The position numbers were made by a program, and so were the translations under genes. This document shows, one piece after another, positions 24,654 to 33,357 of a stretch of DNA of 64,000 nt. Source of the DNA: Streptomyces pilosus (lineage in GTDB: Bacteria; Actinomycetota; Actinomycetes; Streptomycetales; Streptomycetaceae); contig NZ_BMTU01000006.1 in assembly GCF_014649835.1 (NCBI RefSeq), forward strand, positions 62,001 to 126,000, in the 5' to 3' direction. The notes beneath the pieces were generated by a model that ran no database searches, was not told where the DNA came from, and saw only the letters and a list, made by a program, of their open reading frames with translations. The first letter of the stretch is position 1. Each line of letters opens with the position of its first letter.

Positions 24654-25781
24654 ATGTACGCAGCATCGTCCTCCGTGTCCGCCCCGCCCCGGCCGCTGCG
24701 CCCGCGTCCGTCGGACAGCGGCCCCTACCTCTCCCCCGCGCGCCCGGCTGCCCCCGTCCTCGGCGCGGGCAGCCCACGGCGCACGGCGGGACCGGGTACC
24801 CAGCCGCTCAGCGGGAGGCTCGACCTGTCCGGCCCGCAGGGCGCCCAGCTGCGCACCGCGCTCGCCTCGGTGCACCGCATCTGTCCGGAGTTCGCCCCGG
24901 TCCAGGTGCTGCGCCGCACCGGCAGGTCCGTCCTGCTGGTCGGCACCACCGGGCGCAGCACCGCGGTCGCCAAGTGCTTACTGGACCACTCCCCCGCGTG
25001 GAGCGAGCGGATCCGCCACGAAATAGCGGCATACCGCTCGTTCGTCCGGCACCGCCCCCCCGTGCGGGCGCCCCGGCTGATCGCGGCGGATCCGGACAAC
25101 TGCACGCTGGTGATCGAGCGGCTGCCCGGCCGCGTGGCGGCGCTCCAGCGGCACCCGGTGGAGGCGCCACCGCGGGCGGACATCAGGGCGGCACTCGGCG
25201 CGATCTGCCGGCTGAACTCCTGGCGGCCGCCGGCCGGTACGTTCGACGCGCCACTGGACTACGCGGCCCGTATCTCCCGCTACCACGAACTGGGGCTGCT
25301 CACCGACCGCGACCTCGGCGACCTGCAGAAGCTCCTGCACGGCATCGCGCTGGCGACCGGACGCCAGGGCATGGGCCAGTTCTGCCACGGCGACGCGCTG
25401 CTGTCGAACATCCTGATCTCACCGGCCGGACCGGTGCTGGTGGACTGGGAGCACGCGGGCTGGTACCTGCCGGGCTACGACCTGGCGACACTCTGGTCGG
25501 TCCTCGGGGACGCTCCGGTGGCCCGCCGCCAGATCAGCCAGATCGCCCAGTCGGCCGGGCCCGCCTCACGGGACGCCTTCCTGGTGAACCTGATGCTGGT
25601 GCTGACCCGGGAGATCCGCACCTACGAGACGGCGGTGCAGCGCTCCATGCACGAGGCGGCCCCGGCCCCTCACCCCGGTGGCACGCCCTCCGGCGAGGAG
25701 CAGCGGCTGCTGCTGCGCCGTCTGCACGACGACTGCCAACTCGCCCGGCGGGCAGTGCGCGCGGCGGTGGGCACCCGCTGA
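24654..25781 (+). CDS. Aminoglycoside-phosphotransferase-fold protein with a TTA codon
   Basis: The 375-residue protein has the APH/choline kinase fold. The catalytic loop FCHGDALLSN gives His245, Asp247 and Asn252, and LVDWEHAGWYLPGYDLATLW contains the metal-binding Asp264. The first 60 residues are Pro/Ala/Arg-rich and probably disordered. Leu109 in AKCLLDH is a TTA codon (24978-24980), so translation depends on bldA. The ATG at 24654 has only a distant AAGGGA, and a later start is possible. It is divergent from nsdB and shares the repeat-bearing promoter region. The substrate is unknown; a resistance role is not implied by the fold alone. Confidence 0.82.
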   Translation: MYAASSSVSAPPRPLRPRPSDSGPYLSPARPAAPVLGAGSPRRTAGPGTQPLSGRLDLSGPQGAQLRTALASVHRICPEFAPVQVLRRTGRSVLLVGTTGRSTAVAKCLLDHSPAWSERIRHEIAAYRSFVRHRPPVRAPRLIAADPDNCTLVIERLPGRVAALQRHPVEAPPRADIRAALGAICRLNSWRPPAGTFDAPLDYAARISRYHELGLLTDRDLGDLQKLLHGIALATGRQGMGQFCHGDALLSNILISPAGPVLVDWEHAGWYLPGYDLATLWSVLGDAPVARRQISQIAQSAGPASRDAFLVNLMLVLTREIRTYETAVQRSMHEAAPAPHPGGTPSGEEQRLLLRRLHDDCQLARRAVRAAVGTR

Positions 25782-26035
25782 ACCCGTGTCGGCTGCCCGC
25801 GACGGCGGGCAGTCGGGTGCGGGAGACCCACCGGGCCGGACGGACCGGAACACCCGCGCCGGGGCGCTCACCCAGGGGACCATTGGTGTACGCCACTGAC
25901 GCACCGCAGGCCGGGACCGGCCGGTGAAGGCGGGCTCCTGAGCATGATTGACGGATGGTCAGCCGACCGGTAGCACTGACTCGCACCGCTCGGCTCCACA
26001 CGGCGTTCCGTGCCCGTCCGTCCCAGGAGGCTGCC

Positions 26036-28036
26036 TTGCGACCACCCCCCGCCGACCCCGCGCGCGCGACCGGCCGGACCCGGCGCGCCCCCCTCGCCCG
26101 CGCTCGGCTGCGCTCGGCCGGGAGGACCCCCGTCGCCCTGCGCGCCCTCGTCGCCGCGGCCCTGACGCTGCCCCTGCTGGGCGTGGCGCCCACGCCCGCA
26201 CCGCCGGCCCCCTCCCGGCTGCAGGAGGCGTTCGCCGCCGCGTCCGCCCGGTACGACGTGCCGCAGAGCGTGCTGCTGGGCGTCTCCTACCTCCAGTCCC
26301 GCTGGGACGCGCACGGGGGTGCGCCGAGTGTGACCGGTGGCTACGGGCCGATGCACCTCACGGACGCCCGGGCCGCGCTCGCCGCGTCCGGGCACCACGG
26401 CGAGGGCACGGAGGACCCCCGGGGCGACGACGCCCGGCCGCCGCTTCGTCCGCAGACGCGGGCGCCACGCACCGCCGAGCTGCCGGACCGGCTGACCACA
26501 CTGCCCGAGGCGGCCCGGCTGACCGGGCTCGGACCCGAGCGGCTGCGCGAGGACCCGGCCGCGAACGTGGCGGGCGGCGCCGCCCTGCTGGCCGAGGCGC
26601 AGCGACGGCTGGGTGCGCCGGCGAGCGACGACCCGGCCCACTGGTACGCGGCCGTGGCGCTCTTCTCCGGCGCCGACGACACGGCGACGGCCGCCGCGTA
26701 CGCGAACGACGTGTTCGAGGTGATCCGCGCCGGTGGGCAACGGGTCACGGACGCGGGGCAGCGCGTCGCGCTGGCCGCCCGCCCCGGCCTGGTGCCCGAC
26801 ACCTCGGCGCTGGCGCGCGCCGGACTGCGGGGGGCGTCCGCGGCCGGGACGGAGTGCCCGGAGACCGTGTCGTGCGAGTGGATCCCGGCACCGTACGAGG
26901 AGTTCGGGGAGGGTGACTACGGCAACCACGACCTGGGGAACCGGCCGTCCTCGCAGCCGATCCGGTACATCGTCGTCCATGACACGGAGGGCGCCTGGGA
27001 GGGTGTCCTCGACATGGTGCAGGACCCCACCTACGTGTCCTGGCAGTACAGTCTGCGCTCCACCGACGGTCACATCGCCCAGCACGTGAAGGCGAAGGAC
27101 GTGGCCTGGCACGCGGGCAACTGGTACGTCAACGCGGCGTCGATCGGCCTGGAGCACGAGGGTTTCCTGGCGGAACCGGACGCCTGGTACACCGAGGCGA
27201 TGTACCGGTCCTCGGCCCGGCTGGTGAGGTATCTGGCCGGGAAGTACGGCATCCCACTGGACCGGCAGCACATCCTCGGCCACGACACGGTGCCGGGGCC
27301 GACCACGGCCACCGTTCCCGGCATGCACACCGACCCGGGGCCGTACTGGGACTGGCGGCACTACTTCGAACTGCTGGGCCGTCCCCTGAAGGCGACGGCA
27401 GGCCGGAACGCGGGCGTGGTCACCATCCGCCCCGACTACGCCGCCAACCGGCCGGTCTTCACCGGCTGCGAGAGCGCGGGCGAGCCCTGCGCGACGCACG
27501 GGTCCAGCGCGGTGCGACTGTACTCCGACCACGACGAGAGCTCCCCGCTGATCCGGGACATCGGCCTCGGCCCGGCCCCGACCACCGGGGTGAACGACCT
27601 GTCCTCCCGGGTCTCCACCGGACAGCAGTACGCGGTCGCCGACCGCTGGGGCGACTGGACGGCCATCTGGTACCTCGGGCAGAAGGCCTGGTTCCGCAAC
27701 CCCGCTGAGCGGCCCACCGCGGTGCCCGCCCGGGTCGAGGTCGTCACGCCGAGGAAGGGGCTCGACTCCGTGCCCGTGTACGGCAGGGCGTACCCGGAGA
27801 AGGAGGCGTACCCGGAGGGCGTGCCGGCGCAGGCGGTGTCACCGCTGCCGTACACGGTGCCGAAGGGACAGAAGTACGTGACCGGGGGCAAGGTGCCGGG
27901 CGAGTACTACTACGCGGTGACCTTCGACGGGGCGTCGCACCGGGTGGTCCGGGGCGAGGACCGGTACTACCAGATCCAGTTCGGCCACCGGGTCGGCTTC
28001 GTGCGGGCGGCGGACGTGACCGTCACGCCGTCGTAG
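26036..28036 (+). CDS. Secreted N-acetylmuramoyl-L-alanine amidase with muramidase-like and SH3-like regions
   Basis: This 666-residue protein cleaves the muramyl-alanine bond of peptidoglycan. A signal anchor lies near residues 30-52 after an Arg-rich start. Residues about 60-240 look like a lysozyme-type helper domain (YDVPQSVLLGVSYLQSRW). The amidase_2/PGRP domain spans about 300-450, with zinc ligands His315 (IVVHDTEG) and His416 (ILGHDTVPGP), plus His359 in WHAGN. A C-terminal SH3-like region carries the phrase QYAVADRWGDWTAIWY. The TTG at 26036 is chosen because AGGAGG lies six bases upstream; an in-frame ATG at 25955 has no ribosome binding site. Confidence 0.85.
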   Translation: MRPPPADPARATGRTRRAPLARARLRSAGRTPVALRALVAAALTLPLLGVAPTPAPPAPSRLQEAFAAASARYDVPQSVLLGVSYLQSRWDAHGGAPSVTGGYGPMHLTDARAALAASGHHGEGTEDPRGDDARPPLRPQTRAPRTAELPDRLTTLPEAARLTGLGPERLREDPAANVAGGAALLAEAQRRLGAPASDDPAHWYAAVALFSGADDTATAAAYANDVFEVIRAGGQRVTDAGQRVALAARPGLVPDTSALARAGLRGASAAGTECPETVSCEWIPAPYEEFGEGDYGNHDLGNRPSSQPIRYIVVHDTEGAWEGVLDMVQDPTYVSWQYSLRSTDGHIAQHVKAKDVAWHAGNWYVNAASIGLEHEGFLAEPDAWYTEAMYRSSARLVRYLAGKYGIPLDRQHILGHDTVPGPTTATVPGMHTDPGPYWDWRHYFELLGRPLKATAGRNAGVVTIRPDYAANRPVFTGCESAGEPCATHGSSAVRLYSDHDESSPLIRDIGLGPAPTTGVNDLSSRVSTGQQYAVADRWGDWTAIWYLGQKAWFRNPAERPTAVPARVEVVTPRKGLDSVPVYGRAYPEKEAYPEGVPAQAVSPLPYTVPKGQKYVTGGKVPGEYYYAVTFDGASHRVVRGEDRYYQIQFGHRVGFVRAADVTVTPS

Positions 28037-28060
28037 CGGCGCGGGGGGCGTCATGACGCG

Positions 28061-28085
28061 GGCCGGGTTCCGGAGGGACCCGGCC
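28061..28085. terminator. Hairpin between amidase gene and convergent gene
   Basis: GGCCGGGT (28061-28068) pairs with ACCCGGCC (28078-28085), extended by GT and GC pairs, 25 bases past the amidase stop. Confidence 0.6.
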
Positions 28086-28092
28086 CCGGGCG

Positions 28093-28590
28093 TCAGCCCT
28101 GCTGGAACAGTTCCGCGGGCAGGGGCTTGAGGAGGGCGTACAGGTCGTCGGTGATGGGGCGGTCCCAGGCGGCGATGGTCACCAGGACGTTGTCGCTGCG
28201 GTCGAACTGGACGCAGGAGATCCGGCCCTCGGACAGCTTGACGCGGCGCACGATCAGCAGGTTGTCGCCCTGCATCACCGGCACGTCCTCGGTGCCGACG
28301 ACGGTCACCTCCTCGTCGTTCTCGAGCGCCAGCAGCAGCTGTCCGACCTCGAAGGGCACCTCTCCCTCGGGGACCTCCCGGGCCGGCGAACCCTCGGGCA
28401 GATTGCCGATGATCATCGCGGGGCCGCGGCCGCCGAACAGGTCGTACCGCAGGAAGACGCCCTGGCAGCTTCCGTCGGGGGCGGGCAGCAGCCCGGCACC
28501 CAGGTTGCCGGGCCAGTCGCCCGGGTCCATGGCCAGGACGTCGAAGTCGGGCCCGGCGGGCGTGGCACTGCGGCGGCGGAGGAACGACAT
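28093..28590 (-). CDS. Conserved-looking hypothetical protein
   Basis: The 165-residue acidic protein has no signal peptide or membrane segment. After a basic start (MSFLRRRS) it reads as one mixed alpha/beta domain, with LPEGSPAREVPEGEVPFEVGQLLLALEN in the middle given here in two parts: LPEGSPAREVPEG and EVPFEVGQLLLALEN. The frame has strong Streptomyces third-base GC bias and good spacing to its neighbours, so it is a real gene. The family is not recognised and no function is proposed. It converges with the amidase gene. Confidence 0.75.
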   Translation of the reverse strand: MSFLRRRSATPAGPDFDVLAMDPGDWPGNLGAGLLPAPDGSCQGVFLRYDLFGGRGPAMIIGNLPEGSPAREVPEGEVPFEVGQLLLALENDEEVTVVGTEDVPVMQGDNLLIVRRVKLSEGRISCVQFDRSDNVLVTIAAWDRPITDDLYALLKPLPAELFQQG

Positions 28591-28645
28591 GCCGCCATGG
28601 TACGTGCCCGGACCGGCATTCGGACGTCCGGGCGAGCCCCTCGGT

Positions 28646-29248
28646 CTACCCCGTCCGCCGGTGCCGCTCGTGGTGGCGGGCCACCCGGGCGCGGTTGCCG
28701 CAGGAGGGCTTGCACCACTCCTGGCGCGGGTGTTCCTTCAGGAAGTAGCGCACGCAGCGCGGGGCGTGGCAGGCGCGCAGCCGCTCCCGCTCGGGGCCCG
28801 CGAGGAAGGCGATGGCGGCCCGTGCGAGCACCGCGGTCAGCTGGTCCTCGCCGTCCGGGACGGGCCGGCGCCCGACGACGGGCTCCCCGCCCTCGTCCCA
28901 GGCGAGGACCGGGACGGTGGGGGTGCGGGCGGCCGCCTCGTTGAGGCGCCGCAGCGCCTCGGGGACGGGGAGGAGGCGGGCGCCGTCCGCGGGGCTGGGC
29001 CGCGCCGGGCGGACGGCGTGGGCGAACAGCGTGCGGACGGCGCCGCGCAGGTCACGGACGGCGGTGAGCGCGTGGGGGTCGGCGGTGTGGCGCCCGGCGC
29101 CGGGGAGCGTGTGGGGGTGGGCGTGCACCCAGGCGGTGAGGCCGGCGGGGTCGGTCAGGTCGTCGGCGACTTGGCCGGCGCCGTCGTGGCGGAGGGTGGA
29201 GGCCAGGTCCAGCACGAGCTGGGCGTCCCTGCTGATCGGGTCCCGCAT
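28646..29248 (-). CDS. CGNR zinc-finger transcriptional regulator (ABATE domain)
   Basis: The 200-residue protein has an N-terminal ABATE-type helical domain and a C-terminal CGNR zinc finger, CHAPRCVRYFLKEHPRQEWC followed by KPSCGNRARVARHHERHR, with four cysteines and the Cys-Gly-Asn-Arg signature. Such proteins are probable regulators in Streptomyces. The ATG at 29248 is preceded at seven bases by TATCAT (29256-29261), pointing to a leaderless transcript. A 47-bp duplication lies immediately upstream. The ligand and targets are unknown. Confidence 0.85.
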   Translation of the reverse strand: MRDPISRDAQLVLDLASTLRHDGAGQVADDLTDPAGLTAWVHAHPHTLPGAGRHTADPHALTAVRDLRGAVRTLFAHAVRPARPSPADGARLLPVPEALRRLNEAAARTPTVPVLAWDEGGEPVVGRRPVPDGEDQLTAVLARAAIAFLAGPERERLRACHAPRCVRYFLKEHPRQEWCKPSCGNRARVARHHERHRRTG

Positions 29249-29255
29249 GCACCCG

Positions 29256-29261
29256 ATGATA
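29256..29261 (-). promoter_or_regulatory. -10 element of leaderless CGNR gene
   Basis: On the minus strand TATCAT is followed by CGGGTGC and the ATG at 29248; no ribosome binding site intervenes. Confidence 0.55.
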
Positions 29262-29279
29262 GGGGGCTTCCGCCTTCGA

Positions 29280-29380
29280 CCCGTCCGGCCCGGGAGCGGG
29301 AGCCGTCCCGTCGCGGGGGCCCGGGTCGAGGGGCCCGTCCGGCCCGGGAGCGGGAGCCGTCCCGTCGCGGGGGCCCGGGT
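29280..29380. repeat. 47-bp perfect direct repeat
   Basis: The copies 29280-29326 and 29334-29380 are identical and separated by CGAGGGG. Each begins CCCGTCCGGCCCGGGAGCGG and ends GGGGGCCCGGGT. Each unit can fold through its CCCGGG ends. The second copy ends exactly at the stop codon of the universal stress gene, so the repeat may have duplicated its terminator. Confidence 0.85.
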
Positions 29381-30294
29381 TACGAGTCCTCTCCCGGAGC
29401 CGGGGGCACCACGGCCACGGGGCTCTCCGCGTGGAGCAGGACCGCCTGGGTGACCGAGCCCATCATCCGGGCGGGCGCCAGCAGACGGCGCCGGTGGCGC
29501 CCGATGATCACCAGTGCCGCCTCCCGGGACGCCTCGACCAGATGGCCCGCGGCGTCCCCCGGCAGCACCACGACCTCGGTCGTGACCCCGGCGTGCCGTT
29601 CCCGGTGCGGTGCGAGGAACCCCTCGGCGAGGACCCTCGTCTCGTGTTCGACCGCGTCCTGGTCGATGTCCGGGGGCGGCATCTCCCCCGGCAGCATCCA
29701 GGTCTGCAGCGGCCACGGATACGCGGCGACGATCCTGAGCCGGCCGCCGCGGAGCGCGGCCTCGGCGAAGGCGAAGCCGAGCGTGGCATCGTCGGGACTG
29801 TCGGCGTTCATGCCGACCACCACCGGCCCGCCGTCAGCGGCGGACGGGGCGGGCGGGGCGTCGTCGCCCCGCGCCGGGCGGGGCACCACGACGACGGGGC
29901 ACTCCGCGTCCCGGGCCGCGGCCAGGGAATTGGAGCCGAGCAGCAGGCTCGCGAAACCGCCGCGTCCGCGCGAGCCGAGCACCAGCAGCCCGGACGTCGC
30001 CCCCAGCTCGGGCAGCAACGCGCCGGGCGCCCCCTCGAGCGCGACGTACTGCACGGCGGGCAGGGCGTCCTGCTTCGCCAGGTGGGCGCGCACCTGTTCG
30101 AGGACCGGGTCCTCGCCGGGGTCGGGCGGTCCGGCCGCGAGCACCTCCGGCTGGGTCCAGGGGGCGAGCTGGCGCACGTGCACGATCCGCAGCGTCGCCT
30201 CGCGCCGGCGGGCGGCGTCGAGGGCCCACTCCAGGGCACGCAGGCTGTCTTCCGAACCGTCGACCGCCGCGACGACCGGCTGGGTACTCATCAT
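29380..30294 (-). CDS. Tandem-domain universal stress protein (UspA)
   Basis: The 304-residue protein has two UspA domains, about residues 5-148 and 160-298. Each opens with a strand and Asp (VVAAVDGSEDS; VVVGMNADSPD) and closes with the nucleotide-binding Gly-x2-Gly-x9-Gly-Ser pattern, LVLGSRGRGGFASLLLGSNS and VIIGRHRRRLLAPARMMGSV. It is cytosolic, likely binds ATP and is stress induced. The first ATG at 30294 is six bases after GGAGG. It is the first of two similar genes in this window; the other is at 53918. Confidence 0.9.
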   Translation of the reverse strand: MMSTQPVVAAVDGSEDSLRALEWALDAARRREATLRIVHVRQLAPWTQPEVLAAGPPDPGEDPVLEQVRAHLAKQDALPAVQYVALEGAPGALLPELGATSGLLVLGSRGRGGFASLLLGSNSLAAARDAECPVVVVPRPARGDDAPPAPSAADGGPVVVGMNADSPDDATLGFAFAEAALRGGRLRIVAAYPWPLQTWMLPGEMPPPDIDQDAVEHETRVLAEGFLAPHRERHAGVTTEVVVLPGDAAGHLVEASREAALVIIGRHRRRLLAPARMMGSVTQAVLLHAESPVAVVPPAPGEDS

Positions 30295-30420
30295 TCCTCG
30301 CCTCCGGAGTACGGACCTTCGCCTTGACCGGGCCAGCCTGACTCAGGCGCGGCCCGGCGACGGCACTTCAGCTCGCGTGTCCGGAAAAACGCGCGGAACA
30401 CGTCCCGCGGCGGCCGGGGC

Positions 30421-30663
30421 TCAGGTCAGGTCGAACTCCCCTTCGCGGGCGCCCGACACGAAGGCGCCCCATTCGGCGGGGGTGAAGATCAGGGAAGGGC
30501 TCTCCGGGCGGCCACTGTTGCGCATGGCGATGAAACCCTCCACGAAGGCGATCTGGACATCGCCTCTGCCCCGACTGCTGGACTGCCAATGCGCGTTGCT
30601 GAGGTCCAGGTCCGGCTTGTCCCAGCCCGTGAGCGGGCGCTGCTGGGTGGTGCTCTCGGCCAC
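30421..30663 (-). CDS. DUF397 domain protein
   Basis: This 80-residue protein is a DUF397 member, with WQSSSRGRGDVQIAFVEGF and the closing FTPAEWGAFVSGAREGEFDL. DUF397 proteins in Streptomyces usually sit beside an XRE regulator (BldB/WhiJ-type pairs). No such regulator is adjacent here, so it is an orphan. It presumably modulates a helix-turn-helix partner encoded elsewhere. Confidence 0.85.
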   Translation of the reverse strand: MAESTTQQRPLTGWDKPDLDLSNAHWQSSSRGRGDVQIAFVEGFIAMRNSGRPESPSLIFTPAEWGAFVSGAREGEFDLT

Positions 30664-30779
30664 GTCCGTGCTCCTCCCGATTCGTCGTCCGCGGTCAGCC
30701 TAGCGACAGGGTCCGGCCGCCGACAGGCCGTGGAGGAAGTACCGGCGGGCGGCGTGGGCGGGCGCGGGGTCCGGGCCGG

Positions 30780-31367
30780 CTACCCGTCGGCCACGATCCG
30801 TTCGACCGCGGCCCGCACCAGCCGGTCGCGCTCCTCCGGCGGGAGGACGTCGGGCAGGGTGAGCTGTTCGACGATCAGCCAGTTGAGCGCGAGGTACAGC
30901 AGCTTGACGGCGGTCGCGTCGCCGGGGAGACCGGACTCCTCGTGATAGCGGACGTTGGCCTCCATGTCGGCGCGGACCCGTTCGGTGAGCACCTGGCGCA
31001 GTCCGGGCCGCCGGGTGGCCTCCAGCCGGAGTTCGAGGAGGGCGAGGTAGCCGGTGCGGAACGAGGCGATGCGGCCGACCAGTTCGCGCATCAGCGTCAC
31101 GTAGACCTGCCGGTCGCGCCCGGCGGCCCGCTGCCTGGCGACGGTCTCCTCGTCCGGCTGGAGCCGCTCGTAGACCCGGGCGCCGGCCTGGGTGAGGAGG
31201 TCGTCGCGCGAGGTGAAGTAGTTCGACGCGGTGCCCGGGGGCACGGCGGCCCCGGTGTCCACCGCCCGGAAGGTCAGTCCCCGGGCGCCGTCCCTGGCCA
31301 GCACCTCGATCGCCGCGTCGACCAGCGCGGCCCGCCGCTGCTCGTTCCGTCTCACCACTGCCGCCAC
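30780..31367 (-). CDS. TetR family transcriptional regulator
   Basis: The 195-residue regulator has the TetR helix-turn-helix at residues 5-55, with GLTFRAVDTGAAVPPGTASNYF containing the recognition helix (given here as GLTFRAVDTGAAVPP and GTASNYFTSRDDLL). A ligand-binding helical domain follows. The GTG at 31367 is preferred; two other in-frame GTGs lie at 31358 and 31355 and cannot be excluded. It is divergent from the serine hydrolase gene and may regulate it. The effector is unknown. Confidence 0.85.
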   Translation of the reverse strand: MAAVVRRNEQRRAALVDAAIEVLARDGARGLTFRAVDTGAAVPPGTASNYFTSRDDLLTQAGARVYERLQPDEETVARQRAAGRDRQVYVTLMRELVGRIASFRTGYLALLELRLEATRRPGLRQVLTERVRADMEANVRYHEESGLPGDATAVKLLYLALNWLIVEQLTLPDVLPPEERDRLVRAAVERIVADG

Positions 31368-31567
31368 CCCGCCTGCCGGTCGTCCCCTCACACCACTCCG
31401 GTCAGAGTACTGCGCCTGGAGTCGTCCCTTCCCCGCCGGGACACCCCGGGCGGCCGCGCACGCCCCATTGACACCGGACGCCCATGACAGGAAAGTTTCA
31501 CCCCGCACGGGGATCGGCGAAAAATTCTTCCAGCCCTCGCGCGAGGGCCCGGCACGGGAGGAACCTG

Positions 31568-33346
31568 ATGGCGGACGACGGGGCGAGAGGCATCACCCGG
31601 CGCCGGCTGGGCGCGGGCACACTGGCCCTGGGCGGTGCGCTGGCGTTCGCGGCCCTCCCGGCCGACCCGGCGTCGGCGGCCGCACCGTACCCCGACGGCC
31701 GTCCGACCCTGCGGTACGGACCGGCGCACCGCGCCGGCCTGCTCTCCGCCCCGCTGCGGCAGCTGGTCACCGACGCCGAGGCGTTCCTCGCCCCCTCCCC
31801 CGCACACCCCTGGTACGCGGGGGCCGTACTGCTCGCCGGCCGCGGCGGCACGGTGGCCCTGCACCGGCCCATCGGCATGGCGGTGCGCTACCGGGCGTAC
31901 GACGAGAAGACCGACAGCGGGGTGGAGTTCCCGCCGGACCAGCAGATCCCGATGGCCGAGGACACCGTCTTCGACCTGGCGTCGGTGTCGAAGCTGTTCA
32001 CCTCGATCCTCGCCGTGCAGCAGATCGAGCGGGGCCGGCTGGCGCTGGAGGGGGCCGTCGCCACGTACCTCCCGGAGTTCGGCCGCGCGGGCAAGCAGGA
32101 CATGACGATCCGTCATCTGCTCACTCACACCTCGGGTTTCCGGGCCTGGATCCCGCTGTACGACGCGCCCACCCACGAGGAGAAGGTGCGGCTCGTCCTC
32201 GACGAGGCGCCGACCGCCCCGCCCGGGACGGTGTACCGCTACTCGGACCTGAACCTGATCTCGCTCCAGCTGGTGCTGGAGGAGGTCACCGGCCGTCGCC
32301 TCGACGTCCTCCTGCGCGAGGAGATCACCGGCCCGCTGGACCTGCGCAGTACCCGCTACAACCCGCCCGCCTCCTGGAGGTCCCGCATCGCGGCGACGGA
32401 GGACGCCCGCAGGCCGTGGTCCGGCCTGGACCGGGGGCTGGTGTGGGGCGAGGTGCACGACGAGAACGCCCACAGCCTGGGCGGGGTCGCCGGCCACGCG
32501 GGGGTGTTCTCCGACGCCTGGGACCTGGCGGTCCTCGGGCGGACCCTGCTCAACGGCGGTGCCTACGGCCGGGCGCGGATCCTGGCGCGGGAGTCGGTGG
32601 AGCTGATGTTCACGGACTTCAACACCGCCTTCCCGGGCGACGAGCACGGCCTGGGCTTCGAACTCCACCAGCACTGGTACATGGGCGCGATGGCCACCCC
32701 GCGCACGGCGGGCCACACCGGCTTCACCGGGACGTCCCTGGTGCTCGACCCGACGACCGACTCGTTCCTCGTGGTGCTGGGCAACTCCGTGCACCCGGTG
32801 CGCAGTTGGCGTTCCGGTTCGGCGCCCCGAGTGGCCGCGGCGAACCGGTTGGCCCGCGCGGTGCCGGTCCGGCCGGCCCGGGGCCGCACCGCGTGGTTCT
32901 CGGGGATGGCGAGCTCCGCCACGGCCACCCTCACCCTGCCCGCGCTGGACACCTCCTCCGGCGCGGCCCGGCTGCGCTGCCCGCTGTGGTGGGACACCGA
33001 GCCCGGCGCCGACGCCCTCGCCCTGGAGGCCGGCACGGAGGACGGCGCCGGGTGGCGGCCGGTGCCGTTCACCACCGTGCGGCGCGGCGCCGAGCCGGAG
33101 CCGCACCCGTCCGGGACGGCCACCGGCTGGTCCGGACGGGTCTGGCACGAACTGACCGCCGTGCTGCCCGCCGCGCGCGCCCTCACCCTGCGCTGGCGGT
33201 ACACGACGGACCGGCTGTACGTAGGACGCGGCGCCTACGTCGGCACGCTGCGCGTCGAGACGCCCGGCGGGCGGCTCTTCGACGAGAGGCGCCCGGCCGA
33301 CGCGGCGCGCCTGCGGGCGGAGGGCTGGACGCGGTCGGCCGACTGA
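31568..33346 (+). CDS. Tat-exported serine hydrolase, beta-lactamase/DD-peptidase (class C) family
   Basis: The 592-residue protein begins with a twin-arginine signal (GITRRRLGAGTLALGGALAF). A class C beta-lactamase-like domain spans about 75-430. It contains the Ser-x-x-Lys motif in LASVSKLFT, a Tyr in the YRYSDLN motif and HTGFTG in place of Lys-Thr-Gly. The last 150 residues form an extra beta-rich domain. Such proteins are often esterases or peptidases rather than true beta-lactamases. The ATG at 31568 has GGGAGGAA five bases upstream. It is divergent from a TetR gene. Confidence 0.85.
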   Translation: MADDGARGITRRRLGAGTLALGGALAFAALPADPASAAAPYPDGRPTLRYGPAHRAGLLSAPLRQLVTDAEAFLAPSPAHPWYAGAVLLAGRGGTVALHRPIGMAVRYRAYDEKTDSGVEFPPDQQIPMAEDTVFDLASVSKLFTSILAVQQIERGRLALEGAVATYLPEFGRAGKQDMTIRHLLTHTSGFRAWIPLYDAPTHEEKVRLVLDEAPTAPPGTVYRYSDLNLISLQLVLEEVTGRRLDVLLREEITGPLDLRSTRYNPPASWRSRIAATEDARRPWSGLDRGLVWGEVHDENAHSLGGVAGHAGVFSDAWDLAVLGRTLLNGGAYGRARILARESVELMFTDFNTAFPGDEHGLGFELHQHWYMGAMATPRTAGHTGFTGTSLVLDPTTDSFLVVLGNSVHPVRSWRSGSAPRVAAANRLARAVPVRPARGRTAWFSGMASSATATLTLPALDTSSGAARLRCPLWWDTEPGADALALEAGTEDGAGWRPVPFTTVRRGAEPEPHPSGTATGWSGRVWHELTAVLPAARALTLRWRYTTDRLYVGRGAYVGTLRVETPGGRLFDERRPADAARLRAEGWTRSAD

Positions 33347-33357
33347 CCCCCGGCGCG

